A stretch of DNA of 64,000 bases, from positions 42,964 through 106,963 of the forward strand of contig JAGKQI010000056.1 of NCBI GenBank assembly GCA_018806915.1, in the 5' to 3' direction. Shown one piece after another: positions 40,351 through 51,492 of the stretch. Origin of the DNA: Phytophthora colocasiae. Lineage: Eukaryota > Oomycota > Peronosporomycetes > Peronosporales > Peronosporaceae. Position numbers and translations under genes: made by a program. Under the pieces are notes generated by a model, which made no database searches, was not told the DNA's origin, and worked only from the letters and a program-made list of their open reading frames with translations. How positions within the stretch are numbered: position 1 is the first letter of the stretch; each line of letters opens with the position of its first letter.

Positions 40351-41745
40351 TGTGGTGAAGCGGACGAAAAAAATTTTCCCGGAGAGGCGATGTCAGCCAC
40401 GAACCCGAATAGAGTCGGAACGAGCGACAGGGGGGACCTGTGATCGCCAGATCTGGGTCGAATCAGACGAAGGTACGATGGGTCCCGCCGGGAACAGGCA
40501 ACGGAGACACCGGCGAAGAAGCAGGTGGAGCGGTGTTCGTGGGTGATCCGAACCCTGCCGTGGTGTTCGTGGGTGATCCGAATCGCCGGAGGAAGAATGG
40601 GGAAATCAAGGATGTTCTCGCGCGATCAACGATGACGGGGTCCCAAGTGAACACGATCGGCTTACCCCGGCGCCTCGAAGCCTCTAACAGCATGATCCTA
40701 CTTCCCCGGGCGGCAACGAAGCAGGATCACGCAGGATCACTGCGTGATCTTCTCCCGTTTAGGTACGAGATCAGCTCCGGATCAAGCTCAGCCCCAGGCG
40801 CGACGCAGACTCTTCTGGTGGCCTGATCCGGATTCTTTGAAGGATTACCAAGCGGGATCAGACCGCGATCAAGCTTCGGTTAAGTGCGAGATCAAGCTTC
40901 GGTTAAGTACGAGATCAAGCTTCGGTTAAGTGCGAGATCAAGCTTCGGTTAAGTACGAGATCAAGCTTCGGTTAAGTACGAGATCAAGCTTCGGTTAAGT
41001 ACGAGATCGGCTCAAGATCAGGGTTAGGGGAACCAAGCTAGGGATCAGCTCTGTAGCCAGTGTCATGTGATCGTAGGATAGTAAATCAGGATGGGATTAG
41101 TAGGCATAGGAATAACCATAAACAGACTCGAATTTGCCCTGAACCACTTAAGTGTCTTCGCTACGCCTGGAACCGGGAACTACATTGGCCCTACAAGCGT
41201 CAGGAAGGTAAGGATACGTGACCTAGTATAGCGGTTAAGTCTGGATAATATATTGGCCAGCTTTGCCCTATCTAGTGAACTATCCTTTAAGTGCATACAT
41301 CGGATCGGAAGGAATTGGTTGTTTAGCCTAAGGATCCCGTCGAATCTCGCCCCCTCAAGACCCCCGCTATCGGAAGCGGAAAACAACGAAAGGAAGGGAC
41401 TGAATCCCGAACATTGGACTATTGGAAGATCTGGATCAAGAACCAGGCACCCGGATCAAGGCTCAAGAACTCGCCTACGACCGGGATCAAGTACCCCGAG
41501 GTGGAGTGAAGAACTTCCACGCCGCCTCAAACCCCTGCGTCACCCAAGACCTTCTTCTCGTCCCAAGACATCTTCAGAAGTTACCTGGAAGAGCGTAACC
41601 CGCCTACCGACGGGTACACAAGGTGAACACTACACGCAACAAGATCACGGATCATCGGGGGACCCCCTCCGTTAGTCGGTGTCTGGGCGCAAGTGGCGAT
41701 CGCGATCGGCCTCAACCAGATTTTGGCCAGATCCGCTCCACCACA
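40351..41745 (+). repeat. Gypsy-A2 3' LTR
   Basis: 1,395 bp, TGTGGTGAAGCGG to CCACCACA, same length as the 5' LTR. Followed by the GCTA duplication at 41746-41749 and resumed Copia-2 coding sequence. Confidence 0.94.
40871..41010 (+). repeat. Six-unit 23-bp tandem array in Gypsy-A2 3' LTR
   Basis: Six cores TTAAGTRCGAGATC, alternating G/A at the variable base in a different order from the 5' LTR, so units have changed or been shuffled since insertion. Confidence 0.85.
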
Positions 41746-41749
41746 GCTA
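41746..41749. other. Target-site duplication GCTA (right) of Gypsy-A2
   Basis: Second copy of the 4-bp target site; see 27770-27773. Confidence 0.88.
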
Positions 41750-43652
41750 TGAAGAGCGTTCGAAGGCGTATCGCGTTTATGACATCGAGGCGGGCCAGGT
41801 AGTGATTTCACGCGATGTCACTTTCGACGAATCGACCTTCGACGAAGCCAATGTTGTTGATGATGATGAAGATGTCGAAGATGCTGCGGATATCCTTGAA
41901 GACCTCGAGATTTCGAAAATCATGGAACGCGTGAATTCAAGCAGGCGGGGAAACGCAAGGCTCGTTCTAACGCCGAGGATCGTGAACATGTTCGTCGACC
42001 GCGTCGCAGTGCTGAATTAGAAGAAGCAAGCGCTCGGGACTCCGACCACCAAGAAGCCAAATCTGAAGACGATGATGATGATGACTCGACTCAGCCGATG
42101 TACTGGCGTGCGAGTGCGAATGCAGTGGAGACTAGTGACAGCGCCGAGCCGAAGACGTTCCAAGATGCTGTGAGCGGCGAAGACCAAGTCCACTGGCGCA
42201 AGGCGATCCGAGCAGAACTCAAGTCGATGCGACTTCGTGGAGTGTTTCGTGGCACCAAATTACCGAACAACCAACGAAGTGGGTGTTCAAGATCAAGCGT
42301 AAAGCCGACGGGTCCATCGAGAAGTACAAGGCTCGACTCATCGACTACACCGAGACGTTTTCGCCGGTGGTCAAGTACGTCACGCTGCGAACGATTATCG
42401 CTGTGGCCAAGTTCTTCAATTGGCCCCTCGATCAACTTGATGTTGTCACGGCGTTCCTGTACGGCTTGATGAAGGAGAAGGTGTTCTGCAGTGTTCCAGA
42501 AGGCGTGGAACTTGATGACGGCTACGACTGCGTGGAACTGCTCAAGGCGATCTACGGTCTCAAGCAAGCTTCTCAAGTGTGGAATGAGTCCTTCGACGAG
42601 TATGTGCGCTCCATCGGATTTCGCGTTTCGAGCTACGATCCGTGCCTCTACATCAAGGTTGTCGATGGTGACTGCGTTCTGATGCTGGTGTACGTCGACG
42701 ATGTTTTAGTGACCGGAAGCTCTTCGACGATGATTGCTAAGTCAAGAAACAGCTCAAGGCACGATTCGAGATGACCGACAGCGGCAAGTGTTCCTTCATT
42801 CTGGGGATTGAGGTGGTCAACAATGCGAATGGCAGTGTCACATTGAGTCAAGCTCGCTACATCAACGACATCCTGGAGCGCTTTGGTATGCAGAACTGCA
42901 AACCTGCTGCCAGTCCAGTCGACCTCAGCATGAAGCTTGTTGCCAGTGACGTCTCGACCAAGTTGGATGCGCCGTTCCGCGAAGCTGTCAGTGCTCTCAT
43001 GCACTTGATGACGTCGACTCGCCCGGACATTGCTTTTGCGGTTGGTTACGTTTCGCGTTTCATGGAGAACCCTCAGATCGAGCACTGGATTGCAGTCAAG
43101 CGCATCTTTCGTTACCTTCAGGGCACCAAGTCGCACGGACTCCGTTTTTCGCCGGCCAAGGAAATCGACTTTCGTGGCTATTCGGATGCAGAACTGGGCT
43201 GGTGACTCAGTGACCGCAAGTCAACTTCGGGCTACCTGTTTCAAGTTCTTGGCGGACCTGTGTCGTGGGGATCCAAGAAGCAATCGAGTGTGTCTCTTTC
43301 CACGAGTGAAGCCGAGTACATTGCGCTCAGTCTGGCAATCCAAGAAGGCAAGTGGGTGCACAAGCTTCTGTGTGAGATCCTTGACGCTGCAGGCGAAGAC
43401 ATCCCGGATCTGAAGATTTTCGAAGACAATCAGTCGTGCATTAAGATGACGAAGAACCCTGTGAACCATGGCCGCGCGAAGCACATCGACATCAAGTACC
43501 ACCACATCCGTGATGAAGTCAAGCGCGGTGAAGTGATCGTCGAGTACTGCGAGACTGCGACCATGCTGGCCGACATCTTGACCAAGGGACTCGGCGGACC
43601 TCGTCACAAGGACTTAACGACGGCTCTTGGCGTTCAAGCGTGTTCGCATTGA
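41746..43652 (+). pseudogene. Copia-2 integrase end, RT and RNase H
   Basis: Resumes in frame with the sequence cut at 27773: EERSKAYRVYDIEAGQVVIS, then an acidic linker (DDDEDVEDAADILEDLE). A frameshift near 41945 leads into the RT. RT: YTETFSPVVKY (about 42343), FLYGLMKEKVFC, YGLKQASQVW, catalytic YVDD at 42691-42702. RNase H: SSVSLSTSEAEYIALS (about 43284), HIDIKYHHIRDEVKRGE and MLADILTKGL near the end, then the stop at 43650-43652. A deletion near 42740, an insertion near 43192 and a few other indels break it. Best-preserved Copia copy in the window. Confidence 0.92.
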
Positions 43653-43659
43653 GAGGGGC

Positions 43660-43914
43660 TGTTGCAGGTGATCCAATACGATCCCGCAATGATTACGGTA
43701 AGATGTTTACGCCACCGATGATTAGACGAGTAGGATGATTGGACGAGTACAGAATGTTGGTGATTGGATGCACCAAATGATTGGATGCACACCAGGTAGA
43801 GAAGACAGTGTAAGCTCATATCAATCAATCACTTCTGAATTTCCATTCTACCCCTCAAGTGACTTCCATCGCCTCGGCCTCCTCGCAAGACAACCTCTGT
43901 GACGACCTTCTTCA
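43660..43914 (+). repeat. Copia-2 3' LTR
   Basis: TGTTGCAGG...CTTCTTCA, 255 bp, after GAGAGGGGC. It lacks about 25 bases present in the Copia-1 LTR; otherwise near identical. Confidence 0.85.
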
Positions 43915-44470
43915 AAGTGGATTCAAATCAAGCCGGATATGATGCAGAACGACCACGATGATGGGTGACGTGCGACATGGTGCTACGACAAGGACAGATA
44001 CCTGATACGTGGAACCTACTCTAGGGCAGATCCTAAGTTAGGATCGGGTTGGCCTGATCGACCTGAGTGCGGATCCCACCGTCATAAGTGCGGATCCCGA
44101 TGGAAGAAGATACGCGATCCAAGGTCATCGGATCCAGAGCCAAGATCCCCGGATCCAGATGCCGGATCCTCGAGATCCAAGGTCCTCGGATCCAGACGCC
44201 GGGTCCTCAAGATCCAAGATCTCAACGAAGTAAAGCAGTTGCAGGAGAGCGAGCATGATCCAAGATAGAGATTTGCGATGGGAAAGATAGGGTAAAGGAT
44301 GAGAAACTGGATAACCATAAATAAGAAAGTCGAATTTGCCTTCTAGTGCGCAAGTGAGTTTCCTCAGGACCCAAGACAAGGGAAGAGGATAGCATATTGG
44401 CTCTTGTGCTTGCCCCGTGTATTCTAATTGTCCTTCTCGTTCATGGTTGTTAGTAGCTGTATCCATTATT
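43915..44470. repeat. GATC-rich LTR remnant related to Gypsy-A
   Basis: No coding sequence. 44090-44220 is a degenerate GGATCC/AGATCC repeat. The block AACCATAAATAAGAAAGTCG and what follows, to the words ATTGGCTC near 44395, parallels the Gypsy-A LTR block AACCATAAACAGACTCGAA...ATTGGCCC. I read it as a diverged solo LTR of a related family; its ends are not resolved. Confidence 0.5.
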
Positions 44471-45074
44471 GTATTAAACCACGTCCGTTGTAAGGCGATG
44501 GCGTGGCTAAGCTTGTTTCACCAACGCGACTTGAGTTAAATGTTGTATCGTAATGCTATCGTCATCCGCGCTACGTCTGGTCCCAAGTGGCAGCCGCGCC
44601 AACCTCGTATTTATGAACCACATCATTCATCAAGCTTCTCAGAGCTCGTTATTTTCTGTCACCGAAGAAGCAACGTGACAAAGAGACGATCGGCAAGCAG
44701 GCAATTGACAACGTCACAGCCCACCTCCCATCACCGTCTACCACACGCTACCAGTCGCCCTTAACGAAACTCAAGACCGCCATTGATAAGCGAAAAACTA
44801 TTGACAATGTCGATGGGAAGAATTTGTCACCACTTCGTGGCCATCGACATTCCTAATCTTACACTTGCTGTCTGACAGACCTGCGAGAGTATATCATGAA
44901 CAATGACGGCAAAGACAAAGAAGTGTGCACGTCAGTACGCATTAAAGCGCGGCTACTTAGGATTGCGCCTGACACGGTCTCCAATCTACAATTCTTGCAA
45001 CTCTACTTTGGCGAATACCAGGCTCCGGAATCACTACCGGAGCAACAACAGGTAATCAACACGTTAGAACAGTG
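44471..45074. other. Unassigned sequence with a short ORF
   Basis: Not recognised. A 59-codon ORF (44896-45075, + strand, starting MNNDGKDKEVC) has ordinary-looking composition with an LQFLQLYFGEY stretch, and the frame is open a little further upstream. It could be a transposase or host-gene remnant; I cannot name it. Confidence 0.3.
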
Positions 45075-45170
45075 ATGGCAATAAAAACTTTTAAAAGTTT
45101 TTATCATAAATAAAAAAAGTGAAAAAAGTTTTTATTTCTTTTTTCAATTAAGTGCGATTTTACGTAACTG
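45075..45170. repeat. AT-rich palindromic stretch
   Basis: Contains the perfect palindrome AAAAACTTTTAAAAGTTTTT (about 45085-45104) and a near copy of one arm at 45124-45137. Could be the end of a small non-autonomous element. Confidence 0.4.
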
Positions 45171-45199
45171 TAAATTTGTATTGCCGAAAGGTATCATAT

Positions 45200-45708
45200 T
45201 ACAAGGCACTGGGCTCTATTCGGTCATATTGTGTAGTACAATGCTGGCAAGGACCAGGATTTCAATATGGGCAAAAAGAGAGATCTTGCAGCGGGGCTGA
45301 GTAGATGTGCACCGCACAGAGGAAGTTTAGTTGACTCGTAGAGTCCTGCTTGCAAGGCACTAGCCTTCGGTTCTATACAAGAACCAAGTAGTCCACTAAA
45401 TACGGGACTCACAGAGTCAGTGTCCCTATAACAAAGGACTAACACTAACTATGTAAAATGCAAACTGATTTTTATTGACTTTATTGCCCTAATCCTAAAT
45501 GTAACGGATTTAGTATCTAACATACTAAATCCTAATCAAAATGCAACGTGAGGCTCTGAGGCCATCTACGTATCTACTCGTGTGTGCCACACCATTATGT
45601 ACCCACATCAATGTATCCATGAGTGTCACACACCATTATGTACCCACATAAATGTATCCACGCGTGTCACACACCAACGAGAAACATTCGTGTAACATCC
45701 CCGTTACA
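45200..45708 (-). repeat. Gypsy-B-type LTR (solo or displaced)
   Basis: On the minus strand it begins TGTAACGGGG at 45708, preceded by a purine tract GGTGGGGGAGAG (45709-45722). Inside, 45590-45675 holds a tandem repeat of about 46 bp with ACACCATTATGTACCCACAT. Phrases such as GGATACATTT and GGTGTGTGACAC recur in the neighbouring LTR. The far end is not certain. Confidence 0.5.
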
Positions 45709-46211
45709 CTCTCCCCCACCAAGATTCCAGATGCCGTATCCGGAAAGTGTAAACACACGACGCGATTATCGGCCGATGGCTACGGCACCTTGCCTTGCGC
45801 GGGCGGCGCTGTCTCTCGTGCGTGTTACACGCCTCCGAACGCGATGCCACTTGGCACACACTTGGGCCCAATGATTACCAAGCATAGGAGCCAACTTGTG
45901 ACGGGGGTCACACAGCACTTCACACAGAGGAAGGCTTGGAGTATACAAACTCTTAGTGAACGGCAGTTCACTCGGTCCCCAAAGACTTGGGGAGACTAAC
46001 TAAAGATTAGGTAGATTTAAGACTGAATATATTATAGATACTTGTTAGCTTGGCCTGCAATACAAACTAAAAGATATCTATAGTGTAACCTATATAGAAG
46101 GTGATAGGTGGCTGCGGAGCCACCTGCCACGTGTCACCATGATGTGTGACACACCAAATGTATCCACTTCGGAAGAGTGACTAAAGTCACTCTTCAATGT
46201 AACCCGTTACA
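45709..46211 (-). repeat. Gypsy-B2 3' LTR
   Basis: On the minus strand TGTAACGGGTTACA starts at 46211, preceded by the purine tract GTGGGGAGGA. Hairpins typical of the family are present (GAAGAGTGACTTT/AAAGTCACTCTTC at 46174-46196). The lower boundary is taken at the purine tract of the next LTR and is approximate; it could lie at 45691, which would give matching TGTAAC...GTTACA ends. Confidence 0.55.
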
Positions 46212-46390
46212 TCCTCCCCACTTAGATTCGACTCTCGTCCAATCAGAGAAGAGAAAATCCCTTTCACATTTCTCTCTTCAATGTCGAAATCGATCGACCT
46301 GCCGCCAGCTCTAGTCGCTGCGGCTTCTGCTCTCACAGAGCACAGGGCGCACTGCCAACGCGTACCAGGCTTCCTTGAAAGCCCAGCAAC
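46212..46390. other. Leader between Gypsy-B2 LTR and antisense ORF
   Basis: 180 bp from the LTR edge to ATG 46391. In Gypsy-B1 the corresponding distance is about 100 bp. A promoter for the antisense ORF would have to lie in the LTR or here. Confidence 0.4.
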
Positions 46391-48428
46391 ATGTCTGCAA
46401 AGGGTGCAAACCCAGACGCGCAAGCGTCTTCACGGAAGAAGGCTGCAAAGCCAACCAAGCCAGCCAAGCCTCGCGGCAAGGCTTCGGCACTTCATGAGGC
46501 CACCGATGTGGCCTCCAGGGCTCTTAGCTCGCCCAGCAGCACTGCTGCGACGGCTAGCCCTAGCCAAAGGCGCAGTAGGTCTCCATCCCTACCGCCTGAT
46601 AACCGACCGAATCCTCGGTTCGTTTATAGGGACCATAGTCCCGGTTCCTGGAGTCCTTCCGAACAGGAAGCGACTCTTGTCAGCTACTCGGGCGACGAGA
46701 GCGACAACGGCGACGACGAGGGCAAGCCTGCGGCGGGTGCTCCGACCACGGAGGAGCACCATGGAGACAAGGACACCGCGTCCAAGTCTCCCGACAACAC
46801 CAGCGGCCGTGGTGGCGACACTACGCCACCACCCGTCAGACATCTGACACTTGCTGAAGGGCGCGAACGCGCCCGGGCCATTCTGGCAGAGGAGAAGGTG
46901 CCCAGCACCAACTCCAAGAAGCGTCATGCTTCACAGTCTCCTCGTCAAGACATGACAAGGAGAAGGGAGCTCGAAGAGATCTTCAGCCCCGACGACGTCG
47001 ACGATGACGACGCCGATGAGGAGGAGGGGCTCATCCGCGAGCCCCAAGAGATCACTAACGATCTCGATGAGCAGCAAGAGCTCTTTCAGGCTGCTCAACA
47101 GCCAATGCGCACCGCACCAACGGTCGCAGGTGGGTCTCATCAACACGATGAGGACTCTGTCCACCAGCGGGCTACTACCCGCCCGATCAAGGCTCGGGAG
47201 CTGCTGCGTATCTCGAGCAGCTCCAGGACCCGCGTCCTCTCATAGGGGCCATACCTCCAAAGGCGCCTTTGAGCGGGCCTTGGTTCAGAAAGAACCTCTC
47301 TTTCAAGGCAACCTCTCTGTTGCCAGGTGCGTGCTTCTAGCACAGCACCGAATTCCTCTCAAGGAATTCACCTCGCTTCGCAAGAAGCCTGAGACTAAGG
47401 GTGGTCTCAAGCCCACATGGGGTTACCCATGGGTTCTCCCAGAGAACACTGCGTCGTGGGTCGACGCTGAGGACCTCTTTTGGCAATGGGTCCGGTTGAC
47501 AGTCAAGTCAACCCAGGAGTACCACAAACTCCGTGACGAAGATCACCTGGAGGACATCCTCCGCCTCCGGGACCTTCGTGTCCAGTTTGCCCACCTCGTA
47601 GGCAAACGTCAGTTCCATCATCAGATGGAGCGACTGAGAACTGAGTCTCAGTCCAGCGCTCACAATGAGCGCGGGTATGGAACACATACACCTGTGTTCC
47701 AACCCCGTTCAGCGGCTAAGAAGCCGCGGACTACTTACGAGGCTGCCGCCGTGCCTCTTCCCAGCACGCGACAGCCTTCGGGCAGTCAACCTGGAGCCGC
47801 TCAATCGGCTCCCAGGTACTCTGCGACGCAGGGTACCCGCGCCACTTCACTCGGAGCTGGCGCTTCCCACCGCGACGCCGCTCCTGGAGAACCCGCTCCA
47901 CATGGTAGTGGCGTTCTCCGTTCCGGTCAAGCAAAGCCGGAGGAGGCCTCGCTCGACAGCTCTTTCGAGCCGTCCCCGACGTTGGGGACTCAGAGGCCTT
48001 CGACTGGGCCTCTTGACCAACTTGTTGCTGAGCAACAGGAGGAGATCCGTCTCCTCCGAGCGCGTGTCCTTGCGCTTGAGGGTGCTCTTGGTCTTGAGCA
48101 TGGCGGCCAAGCTGCCCATGCAGCCGACCTGCCTGGTGTCTTGCGCCAGTTGGAAGACCTGTGTCTCGCGATGCAGGGTCTTCATGGTCGTGTAGACCGT
48201 AGTGCCTCTTCGCGGGCACTTGACTCCCTTCGTCAAGAGGTCTACGACCTTCAGGCGACGATGTCTCGCCGGGAGTCGCAACCGTACGCGTACTCCCCGT
48301 CGTCGCGCGACTCGGGCCTAGTCGCTTGGCCCCTCGGTGTATCCACACCGCTCGTACCTTCCACCGGGGTACGGCTTCGCCCCTGGGAGTCACCAAACTC
48401 CCTATTACCTGGGGCGCTCTGCGCCTGA
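46391..48428 (+). pseudogene. Antisense ORF of Gypsy-B2
   Basis: Two long overlapping frames: 46391-47245 (284 codons, MSAKGANPDAQ...) and 47004-48428 (474 codons), with a frameshift near 47200-47240. N-terminal Lys/Ala/Pro-rich part (KKAAKPTKPAKPRGK), then acidic (DDVDDDDADEEE) and Gln-rich (DEQQELFQAAQQ). The middle is rich in Trp and aromatic residues (ENTASWVDAEDLFWQWVRL). Near the end is a short coiled coil (AEQQEEIRLLRARVLALEGAL, about 48020-48085). It reads opposite to integrase and overlaps the chromodomain by about 700 bp. Same position as the B1 antisense ORF, and both chromodomain-antisense parts contain a PSG...AAxSAPxY-like stretch. Function unknown. Confidence 0.65.
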
Positions 48429-49556
48429 CGCTCAACCTCGCGTCGAGGAGGTTCACTCTCCTCCTCGCGGCCGCCTTCAACCTCTTGAGGGGCCGCATGA
48501 CCCTGAGGGTCATGGTACCGCTTCAGACGACCCACATAAAACGTCGGGTGGGTCGTCATCGACTTAAGTCGATCGTGTAGGCAGCGCCGTGCCTACTCAG
48601 GACCTTGAAGGGTCCAATGAAGCGATGCTTCAACTTGTTGCTCACCGTGGAGCTAACAGTGTTAAGAGGTAGGTTCCTAGTGTCGAGTAGCACTAAGTCC
48701 CCCACATTAAATACACTTAAGTTTCCTCTCCCATGTTGGTCTGAGTACTCCTTTTGCTTGTCCTGTGCGAGTGCCATTGCATCTCGCACCCGGCTGATCA
48801 CATTCAGCCTGTTGCCGACAAATGTCGACAACTTCTTCCGCAGTGCGGCTGGTTCCACACCGGAAACCTAGGAGGAAAGCTCTTTCCGAGCCTCTCCCCC
48901 ACTTACTCTCGAAGCCGCGGTGCCCCCACCCAGTGTGAGCGGCACCTGGGGGTTCCGAAGCCCATTCAAGTAGAACGGCGTGAACCCCGTTGACGCGTGT
49001 ACCGCGTTGTTGAGTGCAAACTCAACCATAGGCAGCTGCGCTAACCAAGAGCGCGGCGCCTCAGCGCAAACACTGCGCAGCACGTCCTCAACCACTCGGT
49101 TGACGCGCTCAGTCTGACCATCGGTCTGCGGATGGTCCGCTGTTGACATCGTCAACCGTGTTCCAAGCAATTGGAACAGCGTTTTCCAAAACGCAGCGGT
49201 AAACCGCGGGTCGCGATCAGAGACAACAGTCTCAGGCAACCCGTGATAGCGGAAGACGCTATCAAGGAACAACTTCGCAGTTTGTTCCCCGGTAATGGTC
49301 TCAGAGACCGGAGCAAGATGCACTATCTTGCTCAACCGGCATACAAACACCACAATGCCGGTGTTCTTCTGGTCATCGGCCGGAAGGCCGAAGACAAAGT
49401 CGAGACTCATCGACTTCCAGCAGTCCATTGGGACTGGCAGGCTCTGCAGCGGAGCCAACGCGTGCCCCGCAGGCTTCACGCGCTGACATGTTTCACATGT
49501 CTTGATGTACTTGGCCACCCACTTGTACATGTGGGCCCACCAAAACATCAGAGAGA
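47731..49556 (-). pseudogene. Gypsy-B2 integrase and chromodomain
   Basis: Integrase zinc region partly lost (WVAKYIKTCETCQRVK remains). Core frame 48868-49548: Asp in LDFVFGLPADD, Asp in SDRDPRFTAAFW, Glu in DGQTERVNRVVED. A second open part (48556-48858) has the GPF module KHRFIGPFKVLSRHG; a third (48251-48559) starts HPTFYVGRLKRYHD. A chromodomain ends the gene: YHVERVLQERRRGG...LRVKWRGYPASQSTWEP, stop at 47731. Two frameshifts (near 48865 and 48510) divide it. About half of the core residues match B1. Confidence 0.9.
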
Positions 49557-50074
49557 TGACACGTTGCTAATTACGATTTTTCGAGTGGATATGGACGTTA
49601 CGCTGTGATGTGATTGGATGTACACTGGGTTGTGGGATAAAGGGAGATGTGGGACGAGGTTATGCCCCGTGTGACAATATTATGGATCTGTGGAAGAAAA
49701 CTGCTATATATATTAACCTTTACCTGTACTGCAAAGGGGCCCAAGAGATCAGAAGTGTTCCTCGGAAAAGTGCACAAAACTCCGAGAGACAACAACACTC
49801 AGTCTGATCACCGGACTTTCCCCGACGATGAGTGCCTAAAGGTTGGCAGAAAGTCTCTCAGAAGAATGTATCTCTGAGAGACCTCATCCCGTTGCCGTCC
49901 TGTGTGACGATGATGGTTCAAGGAATACAGTTATACCCACAAGATACCAAGTATCGCGCACCGGACGTAGCGCACCCCGCGCATATCCCAACTGGACTTC
50001 GTGCGTTGTAGCATACGTGCTCCGCACCCTGAAAACATTCATGGATTTCTGGTATCACGTATGGAAACTCTGAT

Positions 50075-50400
50075 ATCACACCATGAAGTACATGAGTCGA
50101 TAGCGGTCAAGCGTACATGAGTCTGACGAACATGAGTCCGACGTACATGAAGTCCGACGTACATGAGTCTGACGAACATGATTCTGGTAAACAAGTATGA
50201 TGTGTCCGGCTTATACAAGCAATATTCCAGACATTTACCAGTTTCCGATGAACAGACTCCGACGTACAAGACTCCGATGAACAGACCCAAGTGTCACGAC
50301 TCTGGTATTTATGACTCTGATGTACATGATTCCGGAGTACATGGTTCCGATGAACATGTCTCCGACGCACATGATTCCAGACCCTGATGAACAGGATACC
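50075..50400. repeat. Degenerate minisatellite in Gypsy-C LTR
   Basis: Tandem, imperfect copies of about 15-18 bp: ACATGAGTCCGACGT, ACATGAGTCTGACGA, ACATGATTCCGGAGT, CTCCGATGAACAGA and so on. The 3' LTR has fewer or altered units in the corresponding stretch (62935-63215). Confidence 0.75.
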
Positions 50401-50934
50401 AGACTCTGACACTCTGAAGTCCACCCCATACTGAAATCAAGTGTACCCAACACGACCTCACGCAATCAAGTGAAACGCAACCCGCTCATCCCTGTAATGA
50501 CATCATTAAGTGTCGACTCGACAAGATCTGCAGCATCGACTACCATAGTGAGCCCAAGTGAAGATTCCTGAGTTATACTGAGACCAAGTGTATATGAGAA
50601 TATGGAAGACAGAAGACAGAGAGATACGAGATAGATAACCAGAGTTCAAATTGCTCGGTACCCCCGAGTTCAAATTGCGTTATAACCCCAAGGTCGATTC
50701 TTCGGTTCTTTGGAAAGTGTAAGGCCACGACAAAGCTTTGAGTCGTGTGATCTCTCACCTATCAAGCCCCTTTAGGTGGAGATCAGCGTAACGCAGAGAC
50801 CTGAGAGGACCCACCTATTCCATTTACTAGTTGGGTCGTTTGTTTTGTCTCTAGCGGTAGCCCATTTCATATTGTACGTTTGGACAGGTTTTGGGAGCTA
50901 GACAGTCGCTCTCAAGACGCTCGGTAGACTGTTG

Positions 50935-50941
50935 TATATAA
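50935..50941 (+). promoter_or_regulatory. Possible TATA box of Gypsy-C LTR
   Basis: TATATAA in TTGTATATAACCG, about 550 bp before the LTR end; conserved in the 3' LTR near 63786. The hairpin CCCTCTA/TAGAGGG follows within 45 bases. Plausible core promoter; untested. Confidence 0.35.
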
Positions 50942-51492
50942 CCGATAGTGTATTGGTTTATTTCCCTCTATATATTAGAGGGTGGTGCGCGAAAGTTACG
51001 GGAATACCAGACAGACCAGGTGTCTGGTGAACATTTCCCTAGTTGACCTGGAGAACTAGCCCACTGCTCAAGGGCCAGGAAAGAATAAGAGCAGCTACAT
51101 ATTTGTATATCGGAACTCTATATTGCGGTTATCTCGGAAGTCTAATTACTGGACTTCCCATTGTATTAATTTCTCTTTGCCTTCAGAAATCTCTCTGGTG
51201 TACACAAGTGTTCACCCGGAAAACGTTCGACTCCCCAATCGCTCCTGTGAGGACCAGAAGGACATCCGACGGCTTCTCACGCAAAAGGAACCCTCACTCT
51301 CACCAACACTCTCACGACCCACGGCAGAGGGTCTCATTAACCAAGACAACGAACCTACGAGGGACAACACAAGGTAACACACGCCCACCTTGCTTTGTGC
51401 GACTCTGGTATAATTACCGGTAGCTCTACACTATCCAGGTTCACTGTACGCCCCTGCTACCGCGGTAAAAGTTGCACTGACTTCGCGACAAC

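Larger units (their letters stand above)
27774..41745 (+). mobile_element. Gypsy-A2: complete 13.97-kb Ty3/Gypsy element, plus strand
   Basis: 5' LTR, primer site, gag, pol, antisense ORF, polypurine tract and 3' LTR, inside Copia-2, with perfect 4-bp GCTA duplications. Both LTRs are 1,395 bp. The structure is identical to A1 but the LTR subtype differs. Coding sequence carries more frameshifts than A1, although the LTRs look almost identical by eye. Confidence 0.95.
26575..43914 (+). mobile_element. Copia-2: Ty1/Copia element, split by Gypsy-A2
   Basis: Runs protease, integrase, [Gypsy-A2, 27774-41745], RT, RNase H, 3' LTR. The 5' LTR and gag are missing, replaced by the pogo-like fragment. 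Taking out Gypsy-A2 with one GCTA restores the reading ...GIFMGY-EERSKAYRVYD..., proving that the halves were one gene. It belongs to the same family as Copia-1. Confidence 0.93.
45709..49556 (-). mobile_element. Gypsy-B2: 3' half of a Gypsy-B element
   Basis: Integrase core, GPF module, chromodomain, antisense ORF and 3' LTR remain. Everything upstream of the integrase core (gag, protease, RT) is missing because Gypsy-C begins at 49557. It has diverged from B1 in DNA but keeps the same gene order and the same hairpin-chain texture. Confidence 0.85.
49557..51490 (+). repeat. Gypsy-C 5' LTR
   Basis: TGACACGTTGC...CTTCGCGACA, 1,934 bp. It aligns along its whole available length to 62386-64000. 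The right edge is set by the primer site two bases further on. Confidence 0.85.

Noticed and set aside
44540..44764. 74-codon + frame in the unassigned region as a gene
   Set aside because: No recognisable domain and biased composition; too short to support.
45075..45170. AT-rich palindrome as a complete MITE
   Set aside because: No matching terminal repeats or target duplication could be defined.
46281..46847. 188-codon + frame overlapping the start of the Gypsy-B2 antisense ORF
   Set aside because: Arg/Pro/Ser-rich alternate frame; the 46391 frame has a better start and continues the acidic/coiled-coil protein.
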